A DNA stretch of 64,000 nucleotides. Origin: Acrasis kona. Its lineage: Eukaryota > Heterolobosea > Eutetramitea > Acrasida > Acrasidae. Below, one piece after another: positions 53,982-62,419 of this stretch. Position 1 is the stretch's first letter. Every line of letters starts with the position of its first letter. The position numbers were made by a program, and so were the translations under genes. The notes below the pieces were generated by a model. The model had not been told where the DNA came from. It ran no database searches and worked only from the letters and a program-made list of their open reading frames with translations. The stretch covers positions 1 to 64,000 of the forward strand of contig JAOPGA020001376.1 of assembly GCA_026419775.2 (NCBI GenBank), read 5' to 3'.

Positions 53982-54482
53982 ATGAATTTTGTTCGCCTCC
54001 TTGTTGTTGCCGTTCTATTGTTTGTTGGAGTACAAGGATACAGCTTAAAAGTCGTGAACAAAGTGAACCCATGCTCTGGTCGTTCATACTGTACATTAAA
54101 AATGTTCTATACTGGATACCAGCAAAAAGATTTGTGCCTAGGTATTCTTAACTTTGATTTGTGATTGACATTTTTAGGTGCAACAATGACTTTTGATGGA
54201 AGCCAAATCCCAGGTACAGGATTGGGTATTCAAGAGAATGGTATGTACTGCCGTAGCCATGGAGGAGAGACTGGTTGTATAAATCCAGATAATGCCGGAA
54301 TGCAATTAGTCTTGAAAGGAGGCAGTTGCAATAATATACAATTGAACGATCCATTCTATTGTGGTAAATACCCACCCAATGCCAAATCGGTTCTTGATGT
54401 GCAGATGAGTGGTAGTTGGCCAAACTGCGTAGCCACCATCTACAGAAAGGGAGGTGCTCCTGGATGCCAATCTCGTTGTTAA
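53982..54482 (+). CDS. Small secreted cysteine-rich protein, unknown function
   Basis: Exons 53982-54141 and 54178-54482 with a 36-nt intron give 154 residues. The start is chosen at the Met followed at once by a signal peptide (MNFVRLLVVAVLLFVGVQG, cleavage probably after VQG or GYS). The mature part has about a dozen Cys, often in short spacings (NPCSGRSYC, CRSHGGETGC, GGSCNN, PGCQSRC), suggesting a compact disulphide-bonded extracellular domain. Gly, Asn and Pro are frequent. It could be a lectin-like, antimicrobial or cell-surface protein; no family is recognised. Confidence 0.7.
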
Positions 54483-54623
54483 ATGCAACTAACGCATAGA
54501 ATAAATTCTTTTTTGTAGAAGAAATATAATGTTTTTATGGTGCATCGATTTACATATTCTGTGGACTATGATTTACATATCTAAGATTTATATTTATATT
54601 ATGAAATGTCTGCAATATGTGTA

Positions 54624-54705
54624 GCCTCTATGGCCCAATGGATTATCATTATAAGGCGTCGGCCTACGGAGCCGGAGATCCTGGGTTCGATCCCCAGTGG
54701 AGGTA
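54624..54705 (+). tRNA. tRNA-Arg(ACG) with enlarged D-loop
   Basis: Acceptor stem 54624-54630 pairs with 54698-54704 (two G-U wobbles). The anticodon arm TCGGC-CTACGGA-GCCGG shows ACG at 54666-54668 and has a normal 7-base loop, so there is no canonical intron. The T arm CTGGG-TTCGATC-CCCAG is perfect, and a T7 run follows within six bases. The D-loop is 18-19 nt; the usual GGATAAGGC is split by eight extra bases (TATCATTA) that make a small TTAT/ATAA hairpin. This is either an expanded D-loop or an intron in an unusual place. Confidence 0.85.
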
Positions 54706-54941
54706 TTTTTTTACATGCCAACAACATCTGATTGTTGTAATTATTGATAACCTAAGAGAAGAACATCAAGAAAGGATGCGTCATACATAGTTCTGGGGAA
54801 CTTCGCATGAACTAGCCAGTATAAAAGGTAAACTTAATAATATTTGAACAAACGTTAAGAAACAATATTGATCGTGTACACCATTTACCTTACGCGTCTA
54901 TACGATTCTCGTACATAAAACTCAAACACACAACAAAGCAG

Positions 54942-56242
54942 ATGTATTTAATACGTCAATCAGGCCTTCCTGAGATTATAAATGAAAACATTGACCCATT
55001 GGAGTATATTGATGAGGATGTCATGGTAGAGGCCAAGGCTAAGCAAGTTGCAGAACTATTGCAAAATTCGAAGCATGCAGTTATATATACTGGTGCGGGA
55101 ATAAGCACAAGTGCAGGTATACCTGACTTTAGAGGTCCAAATGGTTTTGTCACATTTTTATTTTTTTTTCTGAATCATAAATAGGTGTATGGACTCAAAG
55201 AGAAACAGGAGCAAAAATCGATCATTTCAAACCATCACCTTATCTTCTCCCTACAATAGCCCATCAAGCAGTTAAGACCCTTGTTGAGCTTCAAATGGTA
55301 TGTCCGAAAAAATAACTAATTATTCATTCTAATGAGGTCAAACATGTTGTATCCACTAATTGCGATGGGCTTCATATCAAATCTGGTCTCAACCAAAATC
55401 AATTATCAGAAATTCATGGTAATTCTTATTTGGAGGTTTGCGCTGATTGCGGTAAAAATCATTGGAGAGATTATGCAGTTCGTAATAACTGGAGTAGCCA
55501 TAAACATGAAACTGGAAGAAAATGTGAATCGTATAGATGTGAAGGCAACCTTTTAGATACTATAGTTAATTTTGGTGAGGATGAACTCGAGGGGCCATGG
55601 AATCAGGCTGTATTAAATATGAATAAAGCAGATCTTGTAATTGTACTTGGTAGCAGTCTCCGCGTAAGACGCTCATGCGAACTACCCGTAATGTGTCTCG
55701 AAAACGAAGGGTCTAACCTTGTTATTGTTAATCTTCAAAAAACTCCCTCTTATGATAAAGCGAAATTGAATGTACATTGTAGGACTGATGATTTCATGGG
55801 TCTATTATTTAAATATCTTGAACTGGATATTCCAAGTTATGTCTTCGATGTTACTTATGAATTTGGTATAGAAAAGGTCGATGACAAAAGTAGGATTTTT
55901 GTTCGAGAGTGTGGCCAGGACAAACACATAGCTTCTGTTGTTGATGAAGTGCTTTTTAAAGTATCTTTGGGCGCCCTTGAACTGGATCATAAGATGCGTA
56001 GTAGATGGCATGAGACGGAATATCAATTCTTAATAGACGAGCCAGAATTGGTTACAAAAATAAATGTAGATTTAATGATGAATTTCAAAGAAAAGGAGGG
56101 TGTGTCCAATATTTGTTCTCTCGAGATCGATCCTGTACCGTCGCCTTACTTTTGTGTCAAGTTCCGAATCCAAAGAGATTCCGTCACTGGAGAAATGACC
56201 GTCGAGAGAGTTGAGGAGGGAGGTTTTTGTTCAATATGTTGA
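54942..56242 (+). CDS. Sirtuin (SIR2 family, SIRT6/7-like) with C-terminal extension and CaaX-like end
   Basis: Three exons (54942-55143, 55185-55297, 55337-56242) with introns of 41 and 39 nt encode 406 residues. NAD-binding motif [23 protein letters not shown] spans the first splice site. STNCDGLH replaces the usual TQNxDGLH, the catalytic His is in [11 protein letters not shown], Zn ligands are CADC and CESYRC, and GSSLRV follows. The order and GVWT suit the SIRT6/7 branch of NAD-dependent deacylases acting on chromatin. Residues about 275-406 form an extension not known from that branch. The protein ends FCSIC, which fits a CaaX prenylation signal. Its last 100 bp and 3' end are duplicated at 57647. 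Confidence 0.85.
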
Positions 56243-56327
56243 GGTTATAAACAATAATAATTTTATGATTTTTACATTTCAATTACTGTGGCATCTTCCA
56301 TACTGACCAACTCTGTGTCGTCCCTCC
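56141..56327. repeat. 187-bp junction duplication, left copy
   Basis: Covers the sirtuin C-terminus, its stop codon and 85 bp beyond. It matches 57647-57818 almost base for base. The left copy keeps the sirtuin frame and ends in what corresponds to the last codons of the TMEM63 gene. Confidence 0.95.
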
Positions 56328-56544
56328 ATTCCTTGCTTTATTTAACTTTAAAGTTAATCTTTGCGTTTGTAAATTAAATGTTGACTGTATGCTCAGCTTC
56401 AATTGCCTTCGGGCTTTCCGTAGGTGGGGCCTACTGTGAAGTTACTTTTGCGTGCTTTCCGTGGATGGATCCTACTTTTCGGTTGAACTTTTAAAGTTCA
56501 TGTATAAAAAATTCGATTTATTGTTGCATTATAAAGTTACTACG

Positions 56545-56730
56545 ACGTTGAGGTGAGCTAGCTCTAACGTGGAGACACATATTATTATTGCGACGTTTGG
56601 CTGTGTTGACCATGAACGTGGAGTATATATGCATCAAGTTTAAGGTTTATTCTGACGTTGAGGTGAGCTAACTCCAACGTAGAGACACACTTAAATTACT
56701 ACGACAACGTTTGACTGTATACCTAAACGT
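56545..56730. repeat. Two-fold A-B array of hyphenated palindromes ACGTT...AACGT
   Basis: Four units: A1 56545-56570, B1 56593-56619, A2 56655-56680 and B2 56707-56730. A units share ACGTTGAGGTGAGCTA and B units share ACGTTTG-CTGT. Each begins ACGTT, ends AACGT and is followed by GGAGA or AGAGA (GGAGT in B1). The A-to-A and B-to-B periods are 110 and 114 bp. B2 crosses the stop codon of the orphan gene. Iterated sites like these could bind a protein or fold in the transcript's 3' end. Confidence 0.85.
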
Positions 56731-57589
56731 GGAGATAAAAGTAGCCGTCCTCCTGAGGTCGAGTTGACTTCCTTTTACAAGGGTTAACAACACTAATATT
56801 CATTTTTTCGAAATTCATATCTGCTGTAATATCGGTCTCTTTCGCTTCTTTGAATTCGAGTTTTTTCCTATATTGATTCGAAAGAGCGTTCAAGATATCT
56901 GTCAACATGTCTTCTTTAGTTCTGCGTTCAATCCCTCCAACACCCATGCTAACATTGGAAAGGTTGTTGCAGCTAATTACTTTACGTAGTATGGACAAAA
57001 GGGTATTAGAATTTGCGTGAGTAGCTTTAATAGTTTTATTTTCGTGTTCTTTGATAATATGATCATTTATATTAGTGTCAATAATTGATGCGGTGTGGCA
57101 TTCCGGGCAGAAATAAACCGGTTGTGATGATTTGTTAGATTTGATGTCTCTTATTTCAAATTTTTCATCATTGTATTCAATACTGCCCATAGTTAATTGA
57201 GAAAATTGCTTGTAGAACAATTCGTGTGTGTTAAAAATTTTTTCTTTCTGTTTGTCGCAGACGATACGCTCCCAATTTTTTGACTTTAATGATGCTCTGG
57301 AAAGCCATATTAGCTTTTCTAGGTGCCCTTCGTCAACATTAGATAGGTATTTCTTGAATTTTGAATCAATAATAGCACAATCTACAACGCATACATATTG
57401 TACGATATCTTTAGTTAAAAAAAATCTTTCCAAGTATTCTAAAGTATCGGATGTGAGGTCGTTATTGAAAAAATTTAAAATGTATTTTGTGTTGTCTTTG
57501 AGCCCGGAAGCTGCTGTTAAAATTAAAGTGAAAGCGTCTTCGTCTTTAAGGGATTGGTTTCTAGCATCTAAAACAACAGGAACAGTCAT
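56723..57589 (-). CDS. Orphan protein with one C2H2-like zinc finger
   Basis: 288 residues, intronless, the only gene in the insert. The N-terminal two thirds are mixed alpha/beta (TKYILNFFNNDLTSDTLEYL, IVQYVCVVDCAIIDSKF, HLEKLIWLSRASL) and match no family I know. Residues about 159-181 carry YFCPECHTASIIDTNINDHIIKEH, a C-x2-C-x12-H-x4-H finger. A Leu-rich helix (SNTLLSILRKVISC) and a charged C-terminus follow. A nucleic-acid-binding role is inferred from the finger alone. The frame is intact, so it is probably expressed or a recent arrival. Confidence 0.65.
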   Translation of the reverse strand: MTVPVVLDARNQSLKDEDAFTLILTAASGLKDNTKYILNFFNNDLTSDTLEYLERFFLTKDIVQYVCVVDCAIIDSKFKKYLSNVDEGHLEKLIWLSRASLKSKNWERIVCDKQKEKIFNTHELFYKQFSQLTMGSIEYNDEKFEIRDIKSNKSSQPVYFCPECHTASIIDTNINDHIIKEHENKTIKATHANSNTLLSILRKVISCNNLSNVSMGVGGIERRTKEDMLTDILNALSNQYRKKLEFKEAKETDITADMNFEKMNISVVNPCKRKSTRPQEDGYFYLHV

Positions 57590-57646
57590 TGTTGGTTTTT
57601 CCAGTTGAGTACGTTACAAGTTAAATATTTAAATATTTGAGATCAA

Positions 57647-57818
57647 TCGCCCTACTTTTGTGTCAAGTTCCGAATCCAAAGAGATTCCGTCACTGGAGAA
57701 ATGACCGTCGAGAGTTTTTGTTCAATATGTTGAGGTTATAAACAATAATGATTTTATGATTTTTACATTTCAATTACTGTGGCATCTTCCATACTGCTCA
57801 ACTCTGTGTCGTCCCTCC
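57647..57818. repeat. 172-bp junction duplication, right copy
   Basis: Equals the left copy apart from a 15-bp deletion in the former sirtuin coding part (after GTCGAGAG) and scattered single changes. It contains the genuine 3' end of the TMEM63-like gene, whose stop is at 57763-57765, so here the gene is intact and the sirtuin end is a remnant. Confidence 0.95.
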
Positions 57819-60454
57819 TAGTCATCAACTCTGCAGCTTCATATTCAATTTGACTCCTGATTCTAGGATCAGTTTCCATGGAGTATGGAGATAGGTAACT
57901 CTCTTTGAACTTATCCAGATATTGAACATTAATAGAGTCAGCATCATCTGACTTTTGTGAGATTAAAGGAAAAGTAGGTGACTTGCTGTCATCATACTTT
58001 TTCTCGACTACATCTAATCCGCTCCTGTACCTAACCGTCCATATAATTGAATAAATAAAAGTTATTATCAACAACAAGGATAAAACTGATGTATGCATGT
58101 ATGTATATGGACCTGATCGAGCAAAATAAATCACCATAAATGTTTGGAATATTAGTAAGCTGACCATCACAAGCACTGTAACAAGTTTTGTCTTTTCTCT
58201 GTAAGCCCACAAGTCCTTTATGACCTTGTGTGATGCTTTGGAGTTTTTATCATATAATATTGTAATGTTGTGTCTATCAATACAATACTTTGAGATGGAG
58301 TAAACGAGACCAACAAAAAGAATTAAGGGAGAGAAAACAGAATAACTAATCGCAATTGCGAAAAAAGAAATCAAGAATGAATATTCAAATCCGCTGTCAA
58401 ATTCAGCGACATTTGTTGCCTCTTCCTTTTCTTCCTCTGTAATAGCATCTAAAAATTAAAATCTAATTTTTAAAATCAAAAAACTTACAATGTGACCTGT
58501 ACAAGTATCTAACAAACGATGTGATACGGAGAACGTCAGCAGTGTTGCCGAGCAGAACATATTGAATGGAATAAATCAAGAAGAAGGCACCAGCAGCAGG
58601 TAAGAATATTCTATACAAGACTTCCTCAAAACTATTCTTCAAGGTTGACTCGATGATGGAATTTATAGACAATTGTAACAAGGAAGGAAGAATTAAAGTG
58701 GTCAGACACAAGTACACATACAACCGCATCAAATTAATTCTATGAATTTGACTCTTGCTCTTATATCTCTCGATACCACTCAAGTAATATAGAATCAGAG
58801 GAAGCACGTTTGACAAGATCACCAACAACAATGTAGGAATGTACTGAATAAGAAGGTCACCAACCACATTTTCTCTAAATTTCTGGAAACGAGTGTACAA
58901 CCAACCCTTAAAAGTTTAAGATTTTAGCAAAATAAATTCTACTTACATTACTCATCCAAGCAGAAAATAAATTTAAAATGGATAGTGGACTTGTGAAAAA
59001 TATTAACAAAACTGCAAGAATAGCGTGGACAAAGAATACACGTAAGTTTCGACTCCTGGATCTAATGTTATAATTTTCCCATATAATGTCATCTGGCTCC
59101 CTTGCACGGAATACTCTAAATTTTAGTCCATTGGAATTCAAATATTTTCTTCCATTGTTTCCTGATTTTACGCAACTAACAACAGAGGATATGTTCTAAT
59201 AGGTTACATCAGACACGGTCAACACAAAAATATTACCTTAAAGATTACAAAAGCACTTCCCGTACTAGTCAATGGTACTTCGTTCAGATCCTGTATCTGT
59301 TCCCGTACCGTTTGTTTGCGATCCTCAAGATGTGATAATTGGTCAACCCGAGATGAACAACAACCAACACCTTTAAAACAAGAACAAGTTCTGGGTCTTT
59401 TACCAGTTTTTTCGATCACAGCTTCAACATGTCTAATTTTATTTTCAATGTCATTCAACTTTCTATGCAGTACAATCTTTTGGCTCGTGTCTAACACTAT
59501 TCTCGCACTATAGATCTGACTTGGGTATAACTGTTCGAAGGCTTCTCTTAACTTCTCATTATCAATTAAATCTTTTGGTAGTCCGGATACTTCTGCTGTG
59601 AAATTACTGACCCGACCATATATGGTCTCATCTTTGTTGTATCGGAAGGATCCAGACCCTCTTTGAACAAAAGTAGCAGAGTGGAACCTGTTCAAGAAGA
59701 ACAAAAAAACAGCACTATTAATTTTAAAAAAAATGTGTCGAGATGTTGAGCTCACCTAAAAAGAACAGTCAAAGTGACATGTGCCCATAATTTATGGTAA
59801 CTGTCTTGAACCGAAACGACAGTGGCTCTCACAAGGAAATAATCTGCTGCTTCAGTATAGTTGCGAGACCCTAATTTGATTAATGTTAAAAAAAAGATTA
59901 TGTATTACCATAATTTAGGTTGCTAGGTAGGGTAGGGCTTCCAGTTAAATGTATTGGCAGTAATATTGTTAAAGCCAGAAAAGTACAAATGGATAGGGCT
60001 AGTAACATCTAATTGATGAGTTTTCGGTTTCCAATAATTAAAATACTTGTTTTGAGAACCACATGTAAACTCCTGCCTCTTGGCCGTATGTTGCCCCAAA
60101 CTTTTCATACTCAGAAACACTAAATAGCCATTTATATATCCTACTTCCGAACCTCGTAAGAGGGTTGCTGGGTGGCGACAATTCTTCAAGTTGAATTGAA
60201 TCTAATTCAGCATCACTTTCACTGATCGACCGTTTGTTTCTCTGGTTCTGATGGTGTTAAAACTATCTATTATATATACAAACCTTATATAAAGCCGTTC
60301 TTCGGTAGAACACAAAAAATATAAATAAAGCAATAAAGAATATAATACTATCCAAGGTCACCACAAACGTCAATCCAAAAGTGCTGAACGGTAGAGCTGG
60401 TATCTTGAAGCCGGTGCTGTTGTTCGATGTACCATTGGTGGCAACACTTGACAT
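57763..60454 (-). CDS. TMEM63/CSC1-family mechanosensitive cation channel
   Basis: Eight exons on the minus strand: 60454-60284, 60247-60047, 60008-59909, 59870-59756, 59714-59237, 59195-58947, 58907-58499 and 58448-57763. Introns are 36, 38, 38, 41, 41, 39 and 50 nt, all in phase, giving 802 residues. The layout is N-terminal membrane helices, a cytosolic region (YGRVSNFTAEVSGLPKDL, then the Cys-rich CSCFKGVGCCSS loop and SAFVIFK) and REPDDIIWENYNI before the core helices. EFDSGFEYSFLISFFAIAISYSVFSPLI matches the conserved FDFGYEYA region of OSCA/TMEM63. These dimeric channels open on membrane tension and conduct Ca2+ and other cations, as expected in a cell facing osmotic stress. The start at 60454 is the first ATG before the first membrane helix. 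Confidence 0.9.
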
Positions 60455-60583
60455 GTTCCAAAGCAAGTGGTTGATTCAACTTTTCGCGGATTGATTGACA
60501 CACATCAAAAAACAATTGTCAAGATATCACACCAAATTAATAGAAGAACAAAAAACTGGTTCGAATAATAACATTTATATAAC

Positions 60584-61251
60584 TCAATCCTCTTGCATTA
60601 TATCATCAATATTAATTTCTTCCACAATTTCATTTTTAAAGATTGGTTTACTTTCAAAGGGATTTGAGGCCATCTCTACGTCCGAAGGTGTAATATTATG
60701 TGGTCCTCTTGTCTTCTCGTAAGCCTCTTTTATAATTAAATTTGGGTCTTTATAAAGTACAATTTCCCTGTTAATTAGTATGACCATATACACAAAGCAA
60801 CTTACTGTGAAGGTTTTTTTACTTTCAAGAAATGAGAAAGTATGTTATGGGGGAGAATGCTTGTAACATGTTTGAGGTTTTCTTCTTTTATTATTTTTGG
60901 TATAATCTCTTCGGTTTTCTTCTCTTCGACTGGGGGTGTATATAACATTAAAGCTTTTTGTTGTTTCCTGTGAGACCTCGAAAGACTCGTTGGTGAAACC
61001 GAAGATGTTGGTGGTGATACACTGTGGCTTATTGTTTTGGGAGCTTTGTTTATAATAATATGGGGTGGTAGAGGGGGTGATTTTTCATAAGTAATTTGGG
61101 TGGAGCTTCCGTTGTTCAATTTTAATTCTGATATACGAAGGGATAACTCCTCCGAAAGATAACGTTTATGCATTCTGAAGCAATCGATATCATCCTCACT
61201 TTCAAGTCCGAACTCGGTACTATGTAACCTCTTCCGATGAAGCAATGACAT
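60584..61251 (-). CDS. Unknown protein, Ser/Pro-rich, divergent from FAD synthase
   Basis: Exons 61251-60806 and 60767-60584 with a 38-nt intron (GTAAGT...AACAG) give 209 residues. The start at 61251 (MSLLHRKRLHSTEF) is preferred over the open frame upstream, which overlaps the divergent gene. The basic N-terminus is followed by a charged helix (HKRYLSEELSLRISELKL), a Ser/Thr/Pro-rich middle (SPPTSSVSPTSLSRS), a Lys/Glu stretch and an acidic end (EIVEEINIDDIMQED). The LSEEL helix recalls small nuclear regulators, but no family can be named. Confidence 0.6.
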
Positions 61252-61303
61252 TGTCTGTCCTTTTTTTAGAGTTTGTAAGTGATTCCGGTTGGTTGATTTG
61301 TTG
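61252..61303. promoter_or_regulatory. 52-bp divergent promoter
   Basis: Only 52 bp separate the two start codons. The sequence holds a T6 tract and GTGATTCCGGTTGGTTG but no recognisable TATA box, so leaders must be very short or the transcripts overlap. Confidence 0.5.
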
Positions 61304-62167
61304 ATGGGAGAAGAAACATCGTGGTGGAAACACAGCGACGCTTTGGCGTTTGTGGAACAAGAGCTTAGGTTAATACGAACTAACATACATGACAAAGAAA
61401 AAAATGTTTGTGAATCAGACATTCCGATCTTCGATAAGGTGAAATTATCAGTGGACATTATCACACAGGCTTTCGATAAATACGGTTATCTTGCGCTCGG
61501 TTATAATGGGGGTAAAGACTCTATAGTCTTGGTCAATCTTGTTATAATGTCCTTGATACATCAAGCAAAAAGAAATCGTGCAGGTGAACATTCGCAATGT
61601 ACCCCTCATGATGTGGAGATTGCATTTCAACAACTAAGGGAGAAAGTTTTGTGCTTCCACTTCTTGTCAAGTGATTCTTTTGTAGAGATGGACGAATTTA
61701 TTCAATCCTCATCAAAACTGTATGTAAGCACGTTGTAAAAGCAACATTATAACACAACCAGGTATAATGTACAAGTGATGCTTGTTGATGGTACGAAGGG
61801 GTACAAATGTGCTCTCGAGGAGATCGTAAGACAATATCCACAATTCAAAGGTGTTCTGATGGGCACAAGAAGAATTGATCCACATGGTGAGAACATGCGC
61901 TACTTTGAACCTACAACTAAGGGTTGGCCAGATATGATGAGGGTATCCCCCGTATTGGAGTGGGATTATTGTGACATTTGGCACCTTCTTCGCGGGTTGA
62001 GTATACCTTACTGCTCTTTATATGACAGTGGATATACATCACTTGGGTGTACCAAAGACACTTTACCAAATCCCCTCCTCAAAAAAGACAATGGAGAATA
62101 TACACCAGCGTATACATTACTAGATGGATCGATGGAGAGGGCAGGAAGAAAAGGGAACCAAATTTAA
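61304..62167 (+). CDS. FAD synthase (FMN adenylyltransferase, PAPS-reductase-like fold)
   Basis: Exons 61304-61719 and 61762-62167 with a 42-nt intron give 273 residues. Motifs of the eukaryotic FAD1/FLAD1 C-terminal domain: LALGYNGGKDSIVLVNL (pyrophosphate loop), GVLMGTRRIDPHGENM, PTTKGWPDMMRVSPVLEW and DIWHLLRGLSIPYCSLYDSGYTSLG. It transfers AMP from ATP to FMN to make FAD, in the cytosol or organelle. There is no molybdopterin-binding domain, so it is the fungal-type single-domain enzyme. The frame from the non-ATG codon at 61289 is not needed. An alternative donor three codons later would break phase. Confidence 0.92.
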
Positions 62168-62419
62168 ATTATATAAAGTTTTGTTCGAGTACTTTCATTG
62201 CAATGTACAAAAGTTGGTATCCATCATACAAATCAACATCACTTAAATCGTCAAATTCAATTGAATTAAATTCATAACTAGAAATGTTTTTTATTTCTTT
62301 CAATCTCTTTCCCTGCTTTTAAATTTGTATTCAAGACACACCCGATGTCACAACCGCACATAACGTACCTGTTCATTGTAACGAAGTGTGATCTTTGAAG
62401 TTTTCCGCATTCTTACAAA

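Larger units (their letters stand above)
56328..57646. mobile_element. About 1.3-kb insert between convergent genes, bordered by the duplication
   Basis: Everything between the two junction copies: short palindromes (TTAACTTTAAAGTTAA at 56342, GAACTTTTAAAGTTC at 56485), a direct repeat of GCTTTCCGT-TGG-CCTACT at about 56412 and 56455, the iterated ACGTT/AACGT palindromes, one minus-strand gene, and an AAATATTTAAATATTT palindrome upstream of that gene. No transposase signature is recognised. Whether it moved as a unit or arose by a local duplication is inference. Confidence 0.5.
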
